A stretch of 38,133 nucleotides of DNA from Roseovarius sp. (GCA_014359765.1 JACIYT010000019.1:1-38133); one strand, 5' to 3'; shown: positions 25,377 through 34,235, counted from the stretch's first letter. Numbers and translations: made by a program. Notes: generated by a model not told the origin, from the letters alone.

Positions 25377-26126
25377 TCAGGCGGATCCGAGCGCGGCGAT
25401 GATCGGGGCGAAGTCGCGCGCGCGCAGGCTCGCGCCGCCGACGAGGGCACCGTCCACATCGGCGATGGCGAAGATCGCGGCGGCGTTGTCGGGCTTGACC
25501 GAGCCGCCGTAGAGCAGGCGCATCTGGTCGGCCTCGGGCGCGCCGAGATGTTCGGCGATGCAGGCGCGCAGCACACCGTGCACCTCGGCGATCTGCGCGG
25601 CAGAGGGGGTGAGGCCGGTGCCGATGGCCCAGACGGGCTCGTAGGCGAGGACGGTGTTGGTGGCGGTGGCGCTGTCGGGGAGGGAGGCGCGCAGCTGTTC
25701 GGTGACCACGGCGATGGTCTGTGCATCCTCGCGTTGGGCCAGGGTCTCGCCGAGGCAGAGGATGGCGAGAAGCCCCGCGTCATGGGCGGCGCGCGTCTTT
25801 GCGGCGACGAGCGCGCTGGTTTCGGCATGGTCTGCGCGGCGCTCGGAATGGCCGAGGATCACCGCGCGCGCGCCCGCATCCGCGAGCATCGGGGCGGCGA
25901 TGTCGCCGGTATGCGCCCCGGAGGGCGCGGGGTGGCAATCCTGCGCGCCGATCGTCACGGCGCTGCCTTCGGCGAGGGTGGCGGCCTGCGCGAGCAGCGT
26001 GGCGGGCGGGCAGATCAGGATATCGACCGCCGCGACGGGATGGGCCGCGGCCAGCGCGGCGATTTCAGGCAGGTTCTGCCGGGTGCCGTTCATCTTCCAG
26101 TTGCCGGCGGCCAGCCTGCGTCGCAT
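25377..26126 (-). CDS. tpiA: Triosephosphate isomerase
   Basis: A 249-residue TIM-barrel enzyme of glycolysis and gluconeogenesis, interconverting dihydroxyacetone phosphate and glyceraldehyde 3-phosphate. The active-site residues are visible: Lys11 in GNWKMNG, His in ILGHSERR and Glu in [10 protein letters not shown]. The phosphate-binding [11 protein letters not shown] is also present. The length is normal for bacteria. It is downstream of sufA by 34 bases on the same strand and could be read as the last gene of that run. Confidence 0.97.
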   Translation of the reverse strand: MRRRLAAGNWKMNGTRQNLPEIAALAAAHPVAAVDILICPPATLLAQAATLAEGSAVTIGAQDCHPAPSGAHTGDIAAPMLADAGARAVILGHSERRADHAETSALVAAKTRAAHDAGLLAILCLGETLAQREDAQTIAVVTEQLRASLPDSATATNTVLAYEPVWAIGTGLTPSAAQIAEVHGVLRACIAEHLGAPEADQMRLLYGGSVKPDNAAAIFAIADVDGALVGGASLRARDFAPIIAALGSA

Positions 26127-26160
26127 GGTTCGTTCTCTTCCAGGGGGCTCGGGGCCTGCC

Positions 26161-26511
26161 TCACATCTCCGCGAAGCGGATCGACTCGCCGCAGCCGCAG
26201 GCCTCGGTCACGTTCGGATTGTTGAACACGAAGCCCGATTCGAGCAGCGATGTGCGGTAGTCGATCGTCGTGCCGAAGAGGAACATCTGCGCCATCGGCG
26301 CGATCAGCACGCGCGCGCCATCCTGTTCGACCACCTCGTCATGGGGGTCGATTTCGGTGACGTAATCCATCGTGTATTCCATGCCCGCACAGCCGCCCTT
26401 TCGCACGCCCAGGCGCAGCCCGCTGACCCCGTCGCGGGCCATCAGCCGGGTGATCTGCGCCACCGCCGCCGGGGTGAGGGTCACGGCCTGTTTTCCGGAT
26501 GTGCCGAACAT
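26161..26511 (-). CDS. sufA: A-type iron-sulfur carrier (HesB/IscA/SufA family)
   Basis: A 116-residue A-type carrier. The three cluster ligands are Cys41 in KGGCAGMEY and Cys105/Cys107 in EACGCGES. Such proteins receive [2Fe-2S] or [4Fe-4S] clusters from the SUF scaffold and hand them to target enzymes. It lies behind the sufT-like gene with 27 bases between. The core suf genes (sufBCDS) are not in this window and neither is iscR adjacent, unlike the compact operon known from Rhodobacter. SufA, IscA and ErpA cannot be told apart by sequence alone. Confidence 0.88.
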   Translation of the reverse strand: MFGTSGKQAVTLTPAAVAQITRLMARDGVSGLRLGVRKGGCAGMEYTMDYVTEIDPHDEVVEQDGARVLIAPMAQMFLFGTTIDYRTSLLESGFVFNNPNVTEACGCGESIRFAEM

Positions 26512-26538
26512 GTGTCCTGCCTCTGCCTGTCTCGGTTG

Positions 26539-26898
26539 CTACATGAAGCCCAGTTCGAGCCGCGCCTCGTCGCTCATCATCTCCATGCCCCATTGCGGCT
26601 CCCATGTGAGCTGGACATCGACCTGCTTCACGCCCGCCAGCGGCGCGACCGCATCGGCCACCCAGCCGGGCATGTCACCCGCCACCGGACAGCCCGGCGC
26701 GGTCAGCGTCATGATGATGTTGACCTCGTTCTCGGGGCTGATGTCGATCGTGTAGATCAGCCCGAGATCGTAGATATTCACCGGGATTTCCGGGTCATAG
26801 ACCGTGCGGCAGGCCTCCACCACCTGATCGTAGAGCGGGTGATCGGTGCTGGAGGGGGCGATGAGCGGGGCCCCTTCGAGGGGTTCGGCTGCGGTCAT
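26539..26898 (-). CDS. sufT: SufT/DUF59 iron-sulfur assembly protein
   Basis: A 119-residue MIP18/DUF59 protein. The core motif is TVYDPEIPVNIYDLGLIY, with Cys in TAPGCPVAGDMPG and the ending VQLTWEPQWGMEMMSDEARLELG. Members called SufT or PaaD-like assist late iron-sulfur cluster maturation. It precedes sufA on the same strand. It could serve enzymes in this neighbourhood such as the sulfite reductase, but no direct link is visible. Confidence 0.85.
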   Translation of the reverse strand: MTAAEPLEGAPLIAPSSTDHPLYDQVVEACRTVYDPEIPVNIYDLGLIYTIDISPENEVNIIMTLTAPGCPVAGDMPGWVADAVAPLAGVKQVDVQLTWEPQWGMEMMSDEARLELGFM

Positions 26899-26976
26899 GG
26901 CGTCTCTGTCCTGCGCTTATTCCGACCAAAGATATAGGATTTGTCGCGGCCCGCGTCCAGAGGGCTGCCGCGCCCC

Positions 26977-28380
26977 TCAGCCCGTGGTCTTGCGGCGGCG
27001 CACCGGGGCGGGGCGGACGCGCGCCTCGATCATGTCGTAGAGGGCGCCGGCGATGTTGCGCGAGGTCGCGCCCTCGATCCCCTCGAGGCCGGGCGAGGAA
27101 TTCACCTCGAGCACCTTGGGCCCCGTGTCCGCGCGCAGGAGGTCCACGCCCGCGAGGTTGAGATCAAAGACCTTCGCGGCGCGGATCGCCGTCTCGCGCT
27201 CGGCCCGGGTGATGCGCACCGATTTCGCCGTGCCGCCGCGATGCAGGTTGGAGCGGAAATCGCCCTCGGCCCCGGTGCGTTTCATCGCCGCCACCACCCG
27301 CCCGCCGATGACGAGGCAGCGGATATCCTCGCCCGCGGCCTCACGCACGAAATCCTGCACGAGGAAATTGGCCTTGAGCCCGCGAAAGGCGTCGATCACC
27401 GATTCGGCCGCCTTGCGCGTTTCGGCGAGCACGACGCCCTTGCCTTGTGTCGATTCGAGCAGCTTGACGATCAGCGGTGCGGTGCCGACAAGGCCGATGA
27501 GGTTGCCGGTATCCTTGGGGCTGGCGGCAAAGGCGGTGTTGGGCATTCCGACGCGGGCGCGCGCCATGAGCTGATGGGCATAGAGCTTGTCGCGGCTGGC
27601 GACGATCCCGGCGGAGGGGTTGACGCAGAAGGTGCCGATGGTCTCGAACTGGCGGATCACGGCGGCGCCATAGGCGGTGATCGAGGCGCCGATGCGCGGG
27701 ATCACGGCGTCGTAGCGCGGCAGGCGCTTGCCGTCGTAATGCACCTCCGGCGCCAGCGCGTTGATCGCCATGTAGCAGCGCGTGGTGTCGATCACCTCGA
27801 CCGCGTGGCCGCGTTTCTCGCCCTCCTCGACGAGGCGGCGGGTGGAATAATTGTCCTCGCGCGAGAGCACGGCGATGCGCAGCGCGCGCTTGGGCTGGGC
27901 GGCGCGCATCCGCGCGGTGTGATAGACATCGTAGCTGAGTTCGGGCTGGAGAAAGCGGTCGGTGGCGACGATCGAGATATGATCCTTGAGCGCCTGCCGG
28001 CCCAGCAGCATCCGGCTGGCCATGGTGGCGCGGTTGGTCAGCGTGATCTCGATCGGCCAGTGATCGCCGTTCACCGAGAGCGTGCTCTGGATGACGTAGC
28101 GCAATTCGCGCTCGCCGTTGGAAGAGGTGACCTCGCGGCGGTCGATGATCGCGGCGGAGCAGGGGATCACCAGATCGTCGCGTCCGGGGATCGGGTGCAC
28201 GGTAAAGCGCACCTTGGGCCGCGCGGATGGCCCGAAGGTCTCGATATCAAAGGCATGGAGCGCGGAGGTCCGCGCGCCGGTATCGACCTTGGCCTTGATC
28301 GCTGGCACGCCGAGATCGGGCAGGGAAATCCATTCCTCCCAGCCGAATTGCAGCGGCTGGGGCGCGGTATCGTCGGTCAT
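26977..28380 (-). CDS. rimK: RimB-RimK fusion: aspartic-protease-like domain plus ATP-grasp glutamate ligase
   Basis: A 467-residue two-domain protein. Residues about 10-155 form a RimB (ATP-dependent zinc protease-like, retropepsin-like) domain, with [15 protein letters not shown] containing the DTGA motif. Residues about 165-455 form a RimK ATP-grasp ligase with GKGVVLAE and [22 protein letters not shown], where the metal-binding residues E and N (LEVNSSP) are intact. In Pseudomonas, RimK adds glutamates to ribosomal protein S6 and RimB trims them. Here the opposing activities sit in one chain. Start 28380 is supported by AGGAG. It is upstream of sufT. Confidence 0.85.
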   Translation of the reverse strand: MTDDTAPQPLQFGWEEWISLPDLGVPAIKAKVDTGARTSALHAFDIETFGPSARPKVRFTVHPIPGRDDLVIPCSAAIIDRREVTSSNGERELRYVIQSTLSVNGDHWPIEITLTNRATMASRMLLGRQALKDHISIVATDRFLQPELSYDVYHTARMRAAQPKRALRIAVLSREDNYSTRRLVEEGEKRGHAVEVIDTTRCYMAINALAPEVHYDGKRLPRYDAVIPRIGASITAYGAAVIRQFETIGTFCVNPSAGIVASRDKLYAHQLMARARVGMPNTAFAASPKDTGNLIGLVGTAPLIVKLLESTQGKGVVLAETRKAAESVIDAFRGLKANFLVQDFVREAAGEDIRCLVIGGRVVAAMKRTGAEGDFRSNLHRGGTAKSVRITRAERETAIRAAKVFDLNLAGVDLLRADTGPKVLEVNSSPGLEGIEGATSRNIAGALYDMIEARVRPAPVRRRKTTG

Positions 28381-28448
28381 GGCCTTGCTCCTGTCCGGGG
28401 GCGCGCGGGCGTGATAGCCGCGATGGGGCCTGCCCCGCAAGGGCCGGG

Positions 28449-28721
28449 CTACTTGTTGATGTCTTCGCGGATCACGCGGGTCTGGTCATCGGGGCGGCGA
28501 AATGCACGGCGCAGCGCGACCCAGGAAAGGAGCGAAAAGGCCACGAAGATCGCCAGCAGCGCCGAAAGGCCGATCTTCAGCGGCAACAACACCAGAAGCG
28601 CCACCAGTGCCGCGCCGCAGGCAAAGCCCAGCAGCACGAAGCCCGGCAGCACGGTTTCCAGAATGGCCAGCACCAGCGCCGCCGCCCCCCAGACCCACCA
28701 GAGCTGCCACAGCGCGCCCAT
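28449..28721 (-). CDS. Short NfeD-like membrane protein
   Basis: A 90-residue protein with about three membrane segments ([48 protein letters not shown]) and a basic C-terminal tail. The [17 protein letters not shown] block is characteristic of NfeD proteins, the partners of SPFH proteins. It starts within the stop of the SPFH gene (ATGA), so the two are coupled. NfeD proteins normally end with an OB-fold domain; this one stops just after the membrane part and lacks it. Confidence 0.72.
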   Translation of the reverse strand: MGALWQLWWVWGAAALVLAILETVLPGFVLLGFACGAALVALLVLLPLKIGLSALLAIFVAFSLLSWVALRRAFRRPDDQTRVIREDINK

Positions 28722-29611
28722 CAGCCGCGCCCCCTGAGCATGGCAAAGGCGTTTCCGAAGGCCTCGATGGCGCTGGCGGGGAGCACGACGGTCTGGTTGC
28801 CCTCGCCGCGCGCCATGGCGTCGAGCGCCTCGACCTGTTTGAGCGCGACCTGGTATTGCGCGGCCTCCAGCCCGTTCTCGGCGATGGCGCGGGCCACGAC
28901 GGAGGTGGCATAGGCCTCGGCATCGGCGGCGATGCGGCGCGCCTTGGCCTGTTGCTCTGCGGCGTAAAGCTCGGCATCGGCCTGCAATTCGATGGCGCGT
29001 TTCTGGCCCTCGGCCTCGGTCACATGGGCGCGGCGGGCGCGCTCGGCATTGAGCTGCTGGAGCATGGCCGCCCGCGTCGCCTCGTCGAGATTGACATCGA
29101 GGATCTCGGCGCGCGTGACCTCGATCCCCCAGTCGTCCACGGCATCCTCCACCAGCGACTTGATCGTGGCGATGAGATGCGAGCGGTGCGATTGCACGTC
29201 GTCGAGATCCATCTTGCCGATCTCGGCGCGCACGATGCCCGCCACGGTGGTGGCGATGGCGCCGTCCACGTCGCGGATGCGATAGACGGTCTTTTCCGGT
29301 TGCAGGATGCGGTAGAAGACCGAGGTTTCCACCTCCACGAGCACGTTGTCGCGGGTGATCGCGTCCTGGCTGGCATTGGGCAATTGCCGCTCCAGGATCG
29401 AGATGCGATGCGCCACCCGGTCGAGAAAAGGCACGATGAGATTGATGCCCGGGCCGAGAACCTTGTGCAGCTTGCCGAAGCGTTCGACGACGTATTGCTC
29501 GGATTGCGGCACGATCTGCAGGCCGCGGGTGATGACCAGAAACCCGAAGACCGCAATCAGGATCCACAGGATATTGGCGGAAATCAGATCCAGAATCATG
29601 TCTTCGTTCAT
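28721..29611 (-). CDS. SPFH/band-7 (stomatin-like) protein, QmcA type
   Basis: A 296-residue membrane protein: one N-terminal membrane segment (ILWILIAVFGFLVITRGL, about 14-31), then the SPFH domain (VPQSEQYVVERFGKLHKVLGPGINLIVPFLDRV) and a long helical coiled-coil rich in EAEGQKRAIELQADAELYAAEQQAKARRIAADAEAYA. Such stomatin-like proteins oligomerise into membrane cages linked to microdomains and protease quality control, here with the NfeD-like protein encoded downstream. The ATG at 29611 was chosen because AAGG precedes it at a proper distance. It is divergent from tgt across 91 bases. Confidence 0.9.
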   Translation of the reverse strand: MNEDMILDLISANILWILIAVFGFLVITRGLQIVPQSEQYVVERFGKLHKVLGPGINLIVPFLDRVAHRISILERQLPNASQDAITRDNVLVEVETSVFYRILQPEKTVYRIRDVDGAIATTVAGIVRAEIGKMDLDDVQSHRSHLIATIKSLVEDAVDDWGIEVTRAEILDVNLDEATRAAMLQQLNAERARRAHVTEAEGQKRAIELQADAELYAAEQQAKARRIAADAEAYATSVVARAIAENGLEAAQYQVALKQVEALDAMARGEGNQTVVLPASAIEAFGNAFAMLRGRG

Positions 29612-29702
29612 GGATTTGCCCTTGAATGAATTGGCAATGGAGTCTTCCGCGTCAGGGTAGACGGCTTTAAGGGAGCACAAAAGCCGAAAAAAGGGGTGGG
29701 CG

Positions 29703-30827
29703 ATGGGATTGAGGTTCGAGGTGACGGCGCGCGACGGGGCGGCGCGCGCGGGCGTGATCGCCACCCCGCGGGGCGCGATCCGCACGCCCGCCTTCATGCC
29801 CGTGGGCACCGCCGGAACCGTCAAGGGGATGCTGCCCGAGAGCGTGGCGGCCACGGGCGCGGATATCCTTCTGGGCAATACCTATCACCTGATGCTGCGC
29901 CCTGGTGCGGAGCGGGTGGCGCGGCTGGGGGGGTTGCACCGCTTCATGAACTGGGAGCGGCCGATCCTGACCGATAGTGGCGGCTTTCAGGTGATGAGCC
30001 TCGCCGGGCTGCGCAAGCTGAGCGAGGAGGGCGTGACCTTTCGCAGCCATGTGGACGGCTCGCGCCACGAGCTGACGCCGGAACGCTCGATGGAGATCCA
30101 GCGGCTGCTTGGCTCGGACATCGTGATGGCCTTTGACGAATGTCCGGCGCTGCCTGCCTCGGATGCGGAGGTGGCGCGCGCCATGCGGCTCTCGATGCGG
30201 TGGGCGGAACGCTCGAAGGCGGCGTTCGGCGACCGGCCCGGCCACGCGCTCTTCGGGATCATGCAGGGCGGGGTCACGCGCGAATTGCGCGAGGAGAGCG
30301 CGGCGGCGCTGCGCACCATCGGTTTTGATGGCTATGCCATCGGCGGGCTGGCGGTGGGCGAGGGGCAGGCGGCGATGTTCGGCGTGCTGGATTACGCCTG
30401 CGATCTGCTGCCCGGGGACCGCCCGCGTTATCTGATGGGGGTGGGCAAGCCCGACGATATCGTGGGCGCGGTCAAGCGCGGGGTGGACATGATGGATTGC
30501 GTGCTGCCCACGCGGTCGGGGCGCACGGGGCAGGCCTGGACGCGGCGCGGGCAGGTCAATATCCGCAACGCCCGCCATGCCGAGGATCCGCGCCCGCTCG
30601 ACGAGGGCTGCACCTGCCCGGCCTGCCGGGGCTACAGCCGGGCCTATCTCCACCATGTCTACCGCGCCGGAGAGATGATCGCGGGGATGCTGCTGACCTG
30701 GCACAACCTGCACTATTATCAGGAGATCATGGCGGGGATGCGCGCGGCCATCGCCGAGGGGCGGTTCAACGCCTGGGAGGCGGAATTCCACGCCATGCGC
30801 GCCGGGGGCGATATCGCCCCGCTCTGA
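29703..30827 (+). CDS. tgt: tRNA-guanine(34) transglycosylase
   Basis: A 374-residue TIM-barrel enzyme that exchanges guanine 34 for preQ1 in tRNA-Asp, Asn, His and Tyr, the last base swap of the queuosine pathway. The general acid aspartate is in DSGGFQVMS and the nucleophilic aspartate in [13 protein letters not shown]. The zinc ligands are CTCPAC (C-x-C-x2-C) with a His about 25 residues on ([10 protein letters not shown]). Substrate recognition shows in [17 protein letters not shown] precedes the ATG. Confidence 0.97.
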   Translation: MGLRFEVTARDGAARAGVIATPRGAIRTPAFMPVGTAGTVKGMLPESVAATGADILLGNTYHLMLRPGAERVARLGGLHRFMNWERPILTDSGGFQVMSLAGLRKLSEEGVTFRSHVDGSRHELTPERSMEIQRLLGSDIVMAFDECPALPASDAEVARAMRLSMRWAERSKAAFGDRPGHALFGIMQGGVTRELREESAAALRTIGFDGYAIGGLAVGEGQAAMFGVLDYACDLLPGDRPRYLMGVGKPDDIVGAVKRGVDMMDCVLPTRSGRTGQAWTRRGQVNIRNARHAEDPRPLDEGCTCPACRGYSRAYLHHVYRAGEMIAGMLLTWHNLHYYQEIMAGMRAAIAEGRFNAWEAEFHAMRAGGDIAPL

Positions 30828-30952
30828 GCCGGGGCATTGTGCGCCGGTGCGGGGGCGCGTGTTGACAAAGGCGCAGGGCGCGCGGGCTTGGCGCGGCGCG
30901 CGCGCATCCCCAGATTGTCGGCGATGCAGTTTGCCAGAAGGGAGATTCGACA
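30828..30952 (+). promoter_or_regulatory. Promoter region of the ene-reductase gene
   Basis: A 125-base gap with a consensus-like -35, TTGACA, at about 30862-30867. No clear -10 is seen at 17 bases. The ribosome-binding site is AGAAGGGAG, about 8 bases before the ATG at 30953. No operator dyad was identified, so any ligand-responsive control is not evident. Confidence 0.3.
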
Positions 30953-32032
30953 ATGTCCGATACGCTTTTCTCGCCGCTCCGGGTGGGGGCGCTCGATCTG
31001 CCCAACCGGATCGTCATGGCCCCGCTCACGCGCAACCGCGCCGATGACGCGACCGGCGAGGTGGGGCCGTTGCAGGCCGAATATTACGCCCAGCGTGCAA
31101 GCGCGGGGCTCATCATCACCGAGGCCACCCAGATCAGCCCCGAGGCCAAGGGCTATCTCGGCACGCCGGGGATCCACACGGCCCGACAGGTGGCGGCGTG
31201 GAAGCAGGTGACCGACGCGGTGCACGCGGCGGGCGGGCGCATCGTGGTGCAGCTCTGGCATGTCGGGCGCGTCAGCCATGTGTCCTTGCAGCCCGGCGGT
31301 CAGGCGCCGGTCGCGCCTTCGGCGGTGGCGGCCAGGACGCAGACCTTCACGCGCGACGGTTTCGTGGACACGTCGGAGCCGCGCGCGCTGCGCCTCGACG
31401 AGATGCCGCGCATCGTCGCCGATTACGTCCATGCCGCGCGCTGCGCGCAGGAGGCGGGCTTTGACGGGATCGAGCTTCACGCCGCCAACGGCTATCTGCT
31501 CGATCAGTTTCTCAAGGATGGGCCGAACCGGCGCACCGATGCCTATGGCGGATCGGTAGAGAACCGGATGCGGCTGCTGCTCGAGGTGCTCGACGGGCTG
31601 GCGACGGTCTGGGAGCCGGGGCGCATCGGGCTGCGCCTCTCGCCCTGGTCGGGGGCCAACGATGCCGTGGACAGCGACCCCGACGGCACGTTCGGGGCGG
31701 TGATCGAGGCGCTGAACGGGCGCGGCCTTGGCTATCTGCACATGGTCGAGGGCGATACCGGCGGCGCGCGCAAGGGTGGGTTCGACGCGCTTCGCCCGCT
31801 CTGGAAGGGGGTTTACATGGCCAATAACGGCTATGATCGCGATCTGGCGATGACGCGGGTGGCCGAGGGAAAGGTCGATCTGGTGTCCTTCGGCCGGCCC
31901 TATATCGCCAATCCCGACCTTGTGGAGCGGCTGCGCCGCAACGCGCCGCTCAACCCCGGTGACGAGGCGACCTATTACGGCGGCGGGGCGGAGGGCTATA
32001 CCGATTATCCGACGCTCGACACGGCCGCCTGA
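30953..32032 (+). CDS. Old Yellow Enzyme family ene-reductase
   Basis: A 359-residue FMN-dependent NAD(P)H:flavin oxidoreductase of the OYE family, also called alkene reductase or N-ethylmaleimide reductase (nemA-like). The N-terminal FMN pocket is in LPNRIVMAPLTRNRA; the active-site pair is His-Asn in ELHAANGYLLDQFL, and the C-terminal phosphate site is in VSFGRPYIANPDLV. It reduces activated C=C bonds or electrophilic compounds in the cytoplasm. It is a single-gene unit closed by a strong terminator. Confidence 0.92.
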   Translation: MSDTLFSPLRVGALDLPNRIVMAPLTRNRADDATGEVGPLQAEYYAQRASAGLIITEATQISPEAKGYLGTPGIHTARQVAAWKQVTDAVHAAGGRIVVQLWHVGRVSHVSLQPGGQAPVAPSAVAARTQTFTRDGFVDTSEPRALRLDEMPRIVADYVHAARCAQEAGFDGIELHAANGYLLDQFLKDGPNRRTDAYGGSVENRMRLLLEVLDGLATVWEPGRIGLRLSPWSGANDAVDSDPDGTFGAVIEALNGRGLGYLHMVEGDTGGARKGGFDALRPLWKGVYMANNGYDRDLAMTRVAEGKVDLVSFGRPYIANPDLVERLRRNAPLNPGDEATYYGGGAEGYTDYPTLDTAA

Positions 32033-32054
32033 GCCGCGCGCCGCGATCCGATGG

Positions 32055-32085
32055 CCGCCGTCCCGCGCCGGGGCGGCGGTTTTTT
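32055..32085 (+). terminator. Rho-independent terminator of the ene-reductase gene
   Basis: CCGCCGTCCC (32055-32064), a 5-base loop and GGGGCGGCGG (32070-32079) form a 10-pair stem with one T-G wobble, followed by six T. This is the clearest terminator in the window. Confidence 0.9.
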
Positions 32086-32101
32086 CGTGCCGCGCGCGTC
32101 G

Positions 32102-32124
32102 GAAAGGTCGCGCCCGCGCGTAGC
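32102..32124 (+). promoter_or_regulatory. Putative ECF-type promoter motif before the EF-hand gene
   Basis: GAAAGG, 12 bases, GTAGC. The same arrangement, GAAGGG-N12-GTAGC, lies at 32813-32835 before the sigma gene; 18 of 23 positions are identical. The repeat upstream of two genes of one module suggests an autoregulated ECF-type promoter. Whether it matches a known sigma group was not tested. Confidence 0.45.
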
Positions 32125-32202
32125 AGTTTGCGGATGCGGATGACCAGGCCGCCTCCGAAGCGATGCATGGCGGACCCCGCTGGAGCGGGCCCCGAAGGAG
32201 GG

Positions 32203-32784
32203 ATGACCATGAAGACCACAGCTTTGATGAAGAACACCGCGCTCATGACGGGGCTTGCCCTGGCCATCGGTCTCGGCGCGTTGAGCCAGGGACGGGCGCA
32301 GGACACGGGCACGGAGATGAACCGCGAGATGGGCGGCGGCATGGCCGACATGGCCGCGCGCTTTGAGGGGGCCGATACCGATGGCGACGGGCTGCTCGGA
32401 CCCGAGGAGCTTGCCGCGCGCATGACCGAGCAGGCCGCCGCGCGCATTGCCGCCCGCGTCGAGCGCATGATCGCGCGCCACGATGCCGATGGCGACGGGA
32501 TGCTGAGCCTCGATGAATTGCAGGCCGCGCAGGGCGGGCGCATGTTCGAGCGGCTCGACGCCGATGGCGACGGGATGATCTCGCCCGGGGAATTCGCCCG
32601 GATGCGCGAGATGCACCGCGCGCGCGCGGGCGGTCACGGCGAGGCGATGCGCGGGCATCACGAACCGGGCGGCTACGGTCCGCATGGCGGGATGCGCAGC
32701 TCGATGATGAAAGGGGATGATGGTCATGACTGCCCCGGCGCGGTGGTCCACCACCACCACTATTACCACGGCCACGGCCACTGA
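32203..32784 (+). CDS. Secreted EF-hand, His-rich protein
   Basis: A 193-residue protein with a signal peptide (about 1-32, ending GRAQ). Three canonical EF-hand loops follow: DTDGDGLLGPEE (58-69), DADGDGMLSLDE (94-105) and DADGDGMISPGE (119-130), each with the D-x-D-G-D-G calcium ligands and a Glu at position 12. The C-terminal third is His-, Met- and Gly-rich and ends HHHHYYHGHGH, which should bind transition metals. It probably acts in the periplasm as a calcium or metal binder. GAAGGAGG precedes the ATG. It heads the sigma/sensor module and shares a promoter-like motif with the sigma gene. Confidence 0.85.
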   Translation: MTMKTTALMKNTALMTGLALAIGLGALSQGRAQDTGTEMNREMGGGMADMAARFEGADTDGDGLLGPEELAARMTEQAAARIAARVERMIARHDADGDGMLSLDELQAAQGGRMFERLDADGDGMISPGEFARMREMHRARAGGHGEAMRGHHEPGGYGPHGGMRSSMMKGDDGHDCPGAVVHHHHYYHGHGH

Positions 32785-32812
32785 TCCGCGACAGCGCCCC
32801 CGGCTCGCTTGT

Positions 32813-32835
32813 GAAGGGGCGCGACCGGGGGTAGC
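32813..32835 (+). promoter_or_regulatory. Putative ECF-type promoter motif before the sigma gene
   Basis: GAAGGG, 12 bases, GTAGC, mirroring 32102-32124. The GTAGC ends 8 bases before the ATG at 32844, so a transcript from here would have little or no leader; translation might then begin at ATG 32850. Confidence 0.4.
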
Positions 32836-32843
32836 GTCGGGCG

Positions 32844-33437
32844 ATGGACATGCCCCGCGACGATCCCGATGCCACGCCCGAGGAGGCGCTTCTCGCGGCC
32901 TTTGCCGCGGGCGACCGGGCGGCGGCGCGGGCGCTCACGCAGCGGCTCACGCCGCGGGTGCTGGCCCATGCCTACCGGCTGCTCGGCAATCGCGCCGAGG
33001 CCGAAGAGGTGGCGCAGGAGGCGATGCTGCGGCTCTGGCGGCAGGCCCCCGAATGGCGCGCGGGCGAGGCGAAGCCGAGCACCTGGCTCTACCGGGTGAC
33101 GGCCAATCTGTGCATCGACCGGCGGCGGCGGGCGCGGGCGGGGGAGGTGCCGCTCGACGCGGTGCCCGAGCCGCCCGACACCTCCCCCGCCGCGATCGAG
33201 CGGATGCAGGCGCGCGCCCGCGCCGAGGCGTTGCAGGCGGCGCTCGGCGATCTGCCCGAGCGGCAGCGCGAGGCGGTGGTGCTGCGTCATATCGAGGGGC
33301 TGTCCAATCCCGAGATCGCCGCGATCATGGGGACCAGCATCGAGGCGGTCGAGGGGCTGACCGCGCGCGGCAGGCGCGCGCTGGCGGCTGCGCTCGGTCA
33401 CAGGAAAGAGGAGTTGGGTCATGTCGATGAGCGATGA
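32844..33437 (+). CDS. ECF-family RNA polymerase sigma factor
   Basis: A 197-residue group IV sigma factor. Region 2 is visible in YRLLGNRAEAEEVAQEAMLRLWRQAP (core and -10 binding) and region 4 in LPERQREAVVLRHIEGLSNPEIAAIMGTSIEAVEGLTARGRRAL (helix-turn-helix for the -35). No other domain is present. It is followed by an overlapping small membrane protein and a periplasmic sensor, the arrangement of CnrH-CnrY-CnrX-type sensing. It should direct transcription of its own operon and perhaps the EF-hand gene. Confidence 0.9.
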   Translation: MDMPRDDPDATPEEALLAAFAAGDRAAARALTQRLTPRVLAHAYRLLGNRAEAEEVAQEAMLRLWRQAPEWRAGEAKPSTWLYRVTANLCIDRRRRARAGEVPLDAVPEPPDTSPAAIERMQARARAEALQAALGDLPERQREAVVLRHIEGLSNPEIAAIMGTSIEAVEGLTARGRRALAAALGHRKEELGHVDER

Positions 33438-33756
33438 GGACCGCGCGGCCCTGCGGCTCGAGAGCTATTTCGAGGCAGCGCGGGCGCACCCGCCCGTGCC
33501 GTCGGCGGCGCTGATGGCGTCGGTGCTGCGCGCGGCCGAGACCATGCAGCCCGCGCCGCCGCGCGTGCCACTGGCGGCGCGGCTGCGCGCGGCCAGCGGG
33601 GGCTGGCCGGTGCTGGCCGGGCTGGCGGCTGCGGCTGCGGCGCTCGGGGTCTGGATCGGCGCGGCGCTGCCCGGGGCGAACGGGGGCGCGACGGAGGCGG
33701 CCTATCTGGTCGATGTCGCGCCGGAACTGGCCTTTGTCCTGGCGGGGGATTTCTGA
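33421..33756 (+). CDS. One-TM protein, candidate anti-sigma factor
   Basis: A 111-residue protein with a cytoplasmic-looking N-terminal part (about 1-60, LRLESYFEAARAHPP and ALMASVLRAAETMQ helices), one membrane segment (about 63-82) and a short outer tail. It overlaps the sigma gene by 17 bases and the sensor gene by TGATG, so the three are translationally coupled. By analogy with CnrY it may sequester the sigma factor through its N-terminal helices; sequence similarity alone does not prove this. Confidence 0.6.
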   Translation: MSMSDEDRAALRLESYFEAARAHPPVPSAALMASVLRAAETMQPAPPRVPLAARLRAASGGWPVLAGLAAAAAALGVWIGAALPGANGGATEAAYLVDVAPELAFVLAGDF

Positions 33757-34235
33757 TGGCGGCGGCGCGCGGGGGCGGGTGGCTGCGGCTCCTGCTGGTG
33801 GTGTCGCTGGCGCTCAACCTGCTGGTGGCGGGGGTGGCGGCGGGCTGGTGGCTGCGCCATGGCGGGGCGGCGCACGGGCATCATCCGGCGCGGCTCGAGA
33901 TGGCGGGCGGCCCGCTGAGCCGGGCGCTGACCGAGGCGGACCGGCGCGAGATCGGGCGCGCGATGCGCGAGGCCATGCGCGCACAAGGCGGGTCGCGCGG
34001 CGCGATGCACGAGAGCATGGCGGCGCTGCTGGCCGATCTGCGCGCCGAGCCTTTCGATGCCGGGCGTGTGACCGCGCGGCTGGCGGCGCAGCGCAGCGCC
34101 TTCGCCGCGCGGTTCGAGCTGGGCCAGGCGGCGCTGGTGGCGCATCTCGCCGCGATGAGCCCCGCCGGGCGCGCGGCCTATGCCGACCGGCTGGAGGCCG
34201 AGATCGCCGCCTACCGGCAACGGCGGCGCGACTGA
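33756..34235 (+). CDS. Periplasmic metal-sensor-like protein (CnrX/heavy-metal resistance family)
   Basis: A 159-residue membrane-anchored protein: N-terminal membrane segment (about 10-33), then a helical periplasmic domain of the heavy-metal sensor type (PF13801-like). A His cluster follows the membrane segment (H35, H40, H42, H43) and a later H130-xxx-M134 recalls the CnrX metal ligands (His42, His46, Glu63, His119, Met123). The middle is Met-rich (M70, M74, M84, M88). It should sense a metal or envelope signal and act through the small membrane protein. Which metal is not readable from sequence. Confidence 0.72.
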   Translation: MAAARGGGWLRLLLVVSLALNLLVAGVAAGWWLRHGGAAHGHHPARLEMAGGPLSRALTEADRREIGRAMREAMRAQGGSRGAMHESMAALLADLRAEPFDAGRVTARLAAQRSAFAARFELGQAALVAHLAAMSPAGRAAYADRLEAEIAAYRQRRRD

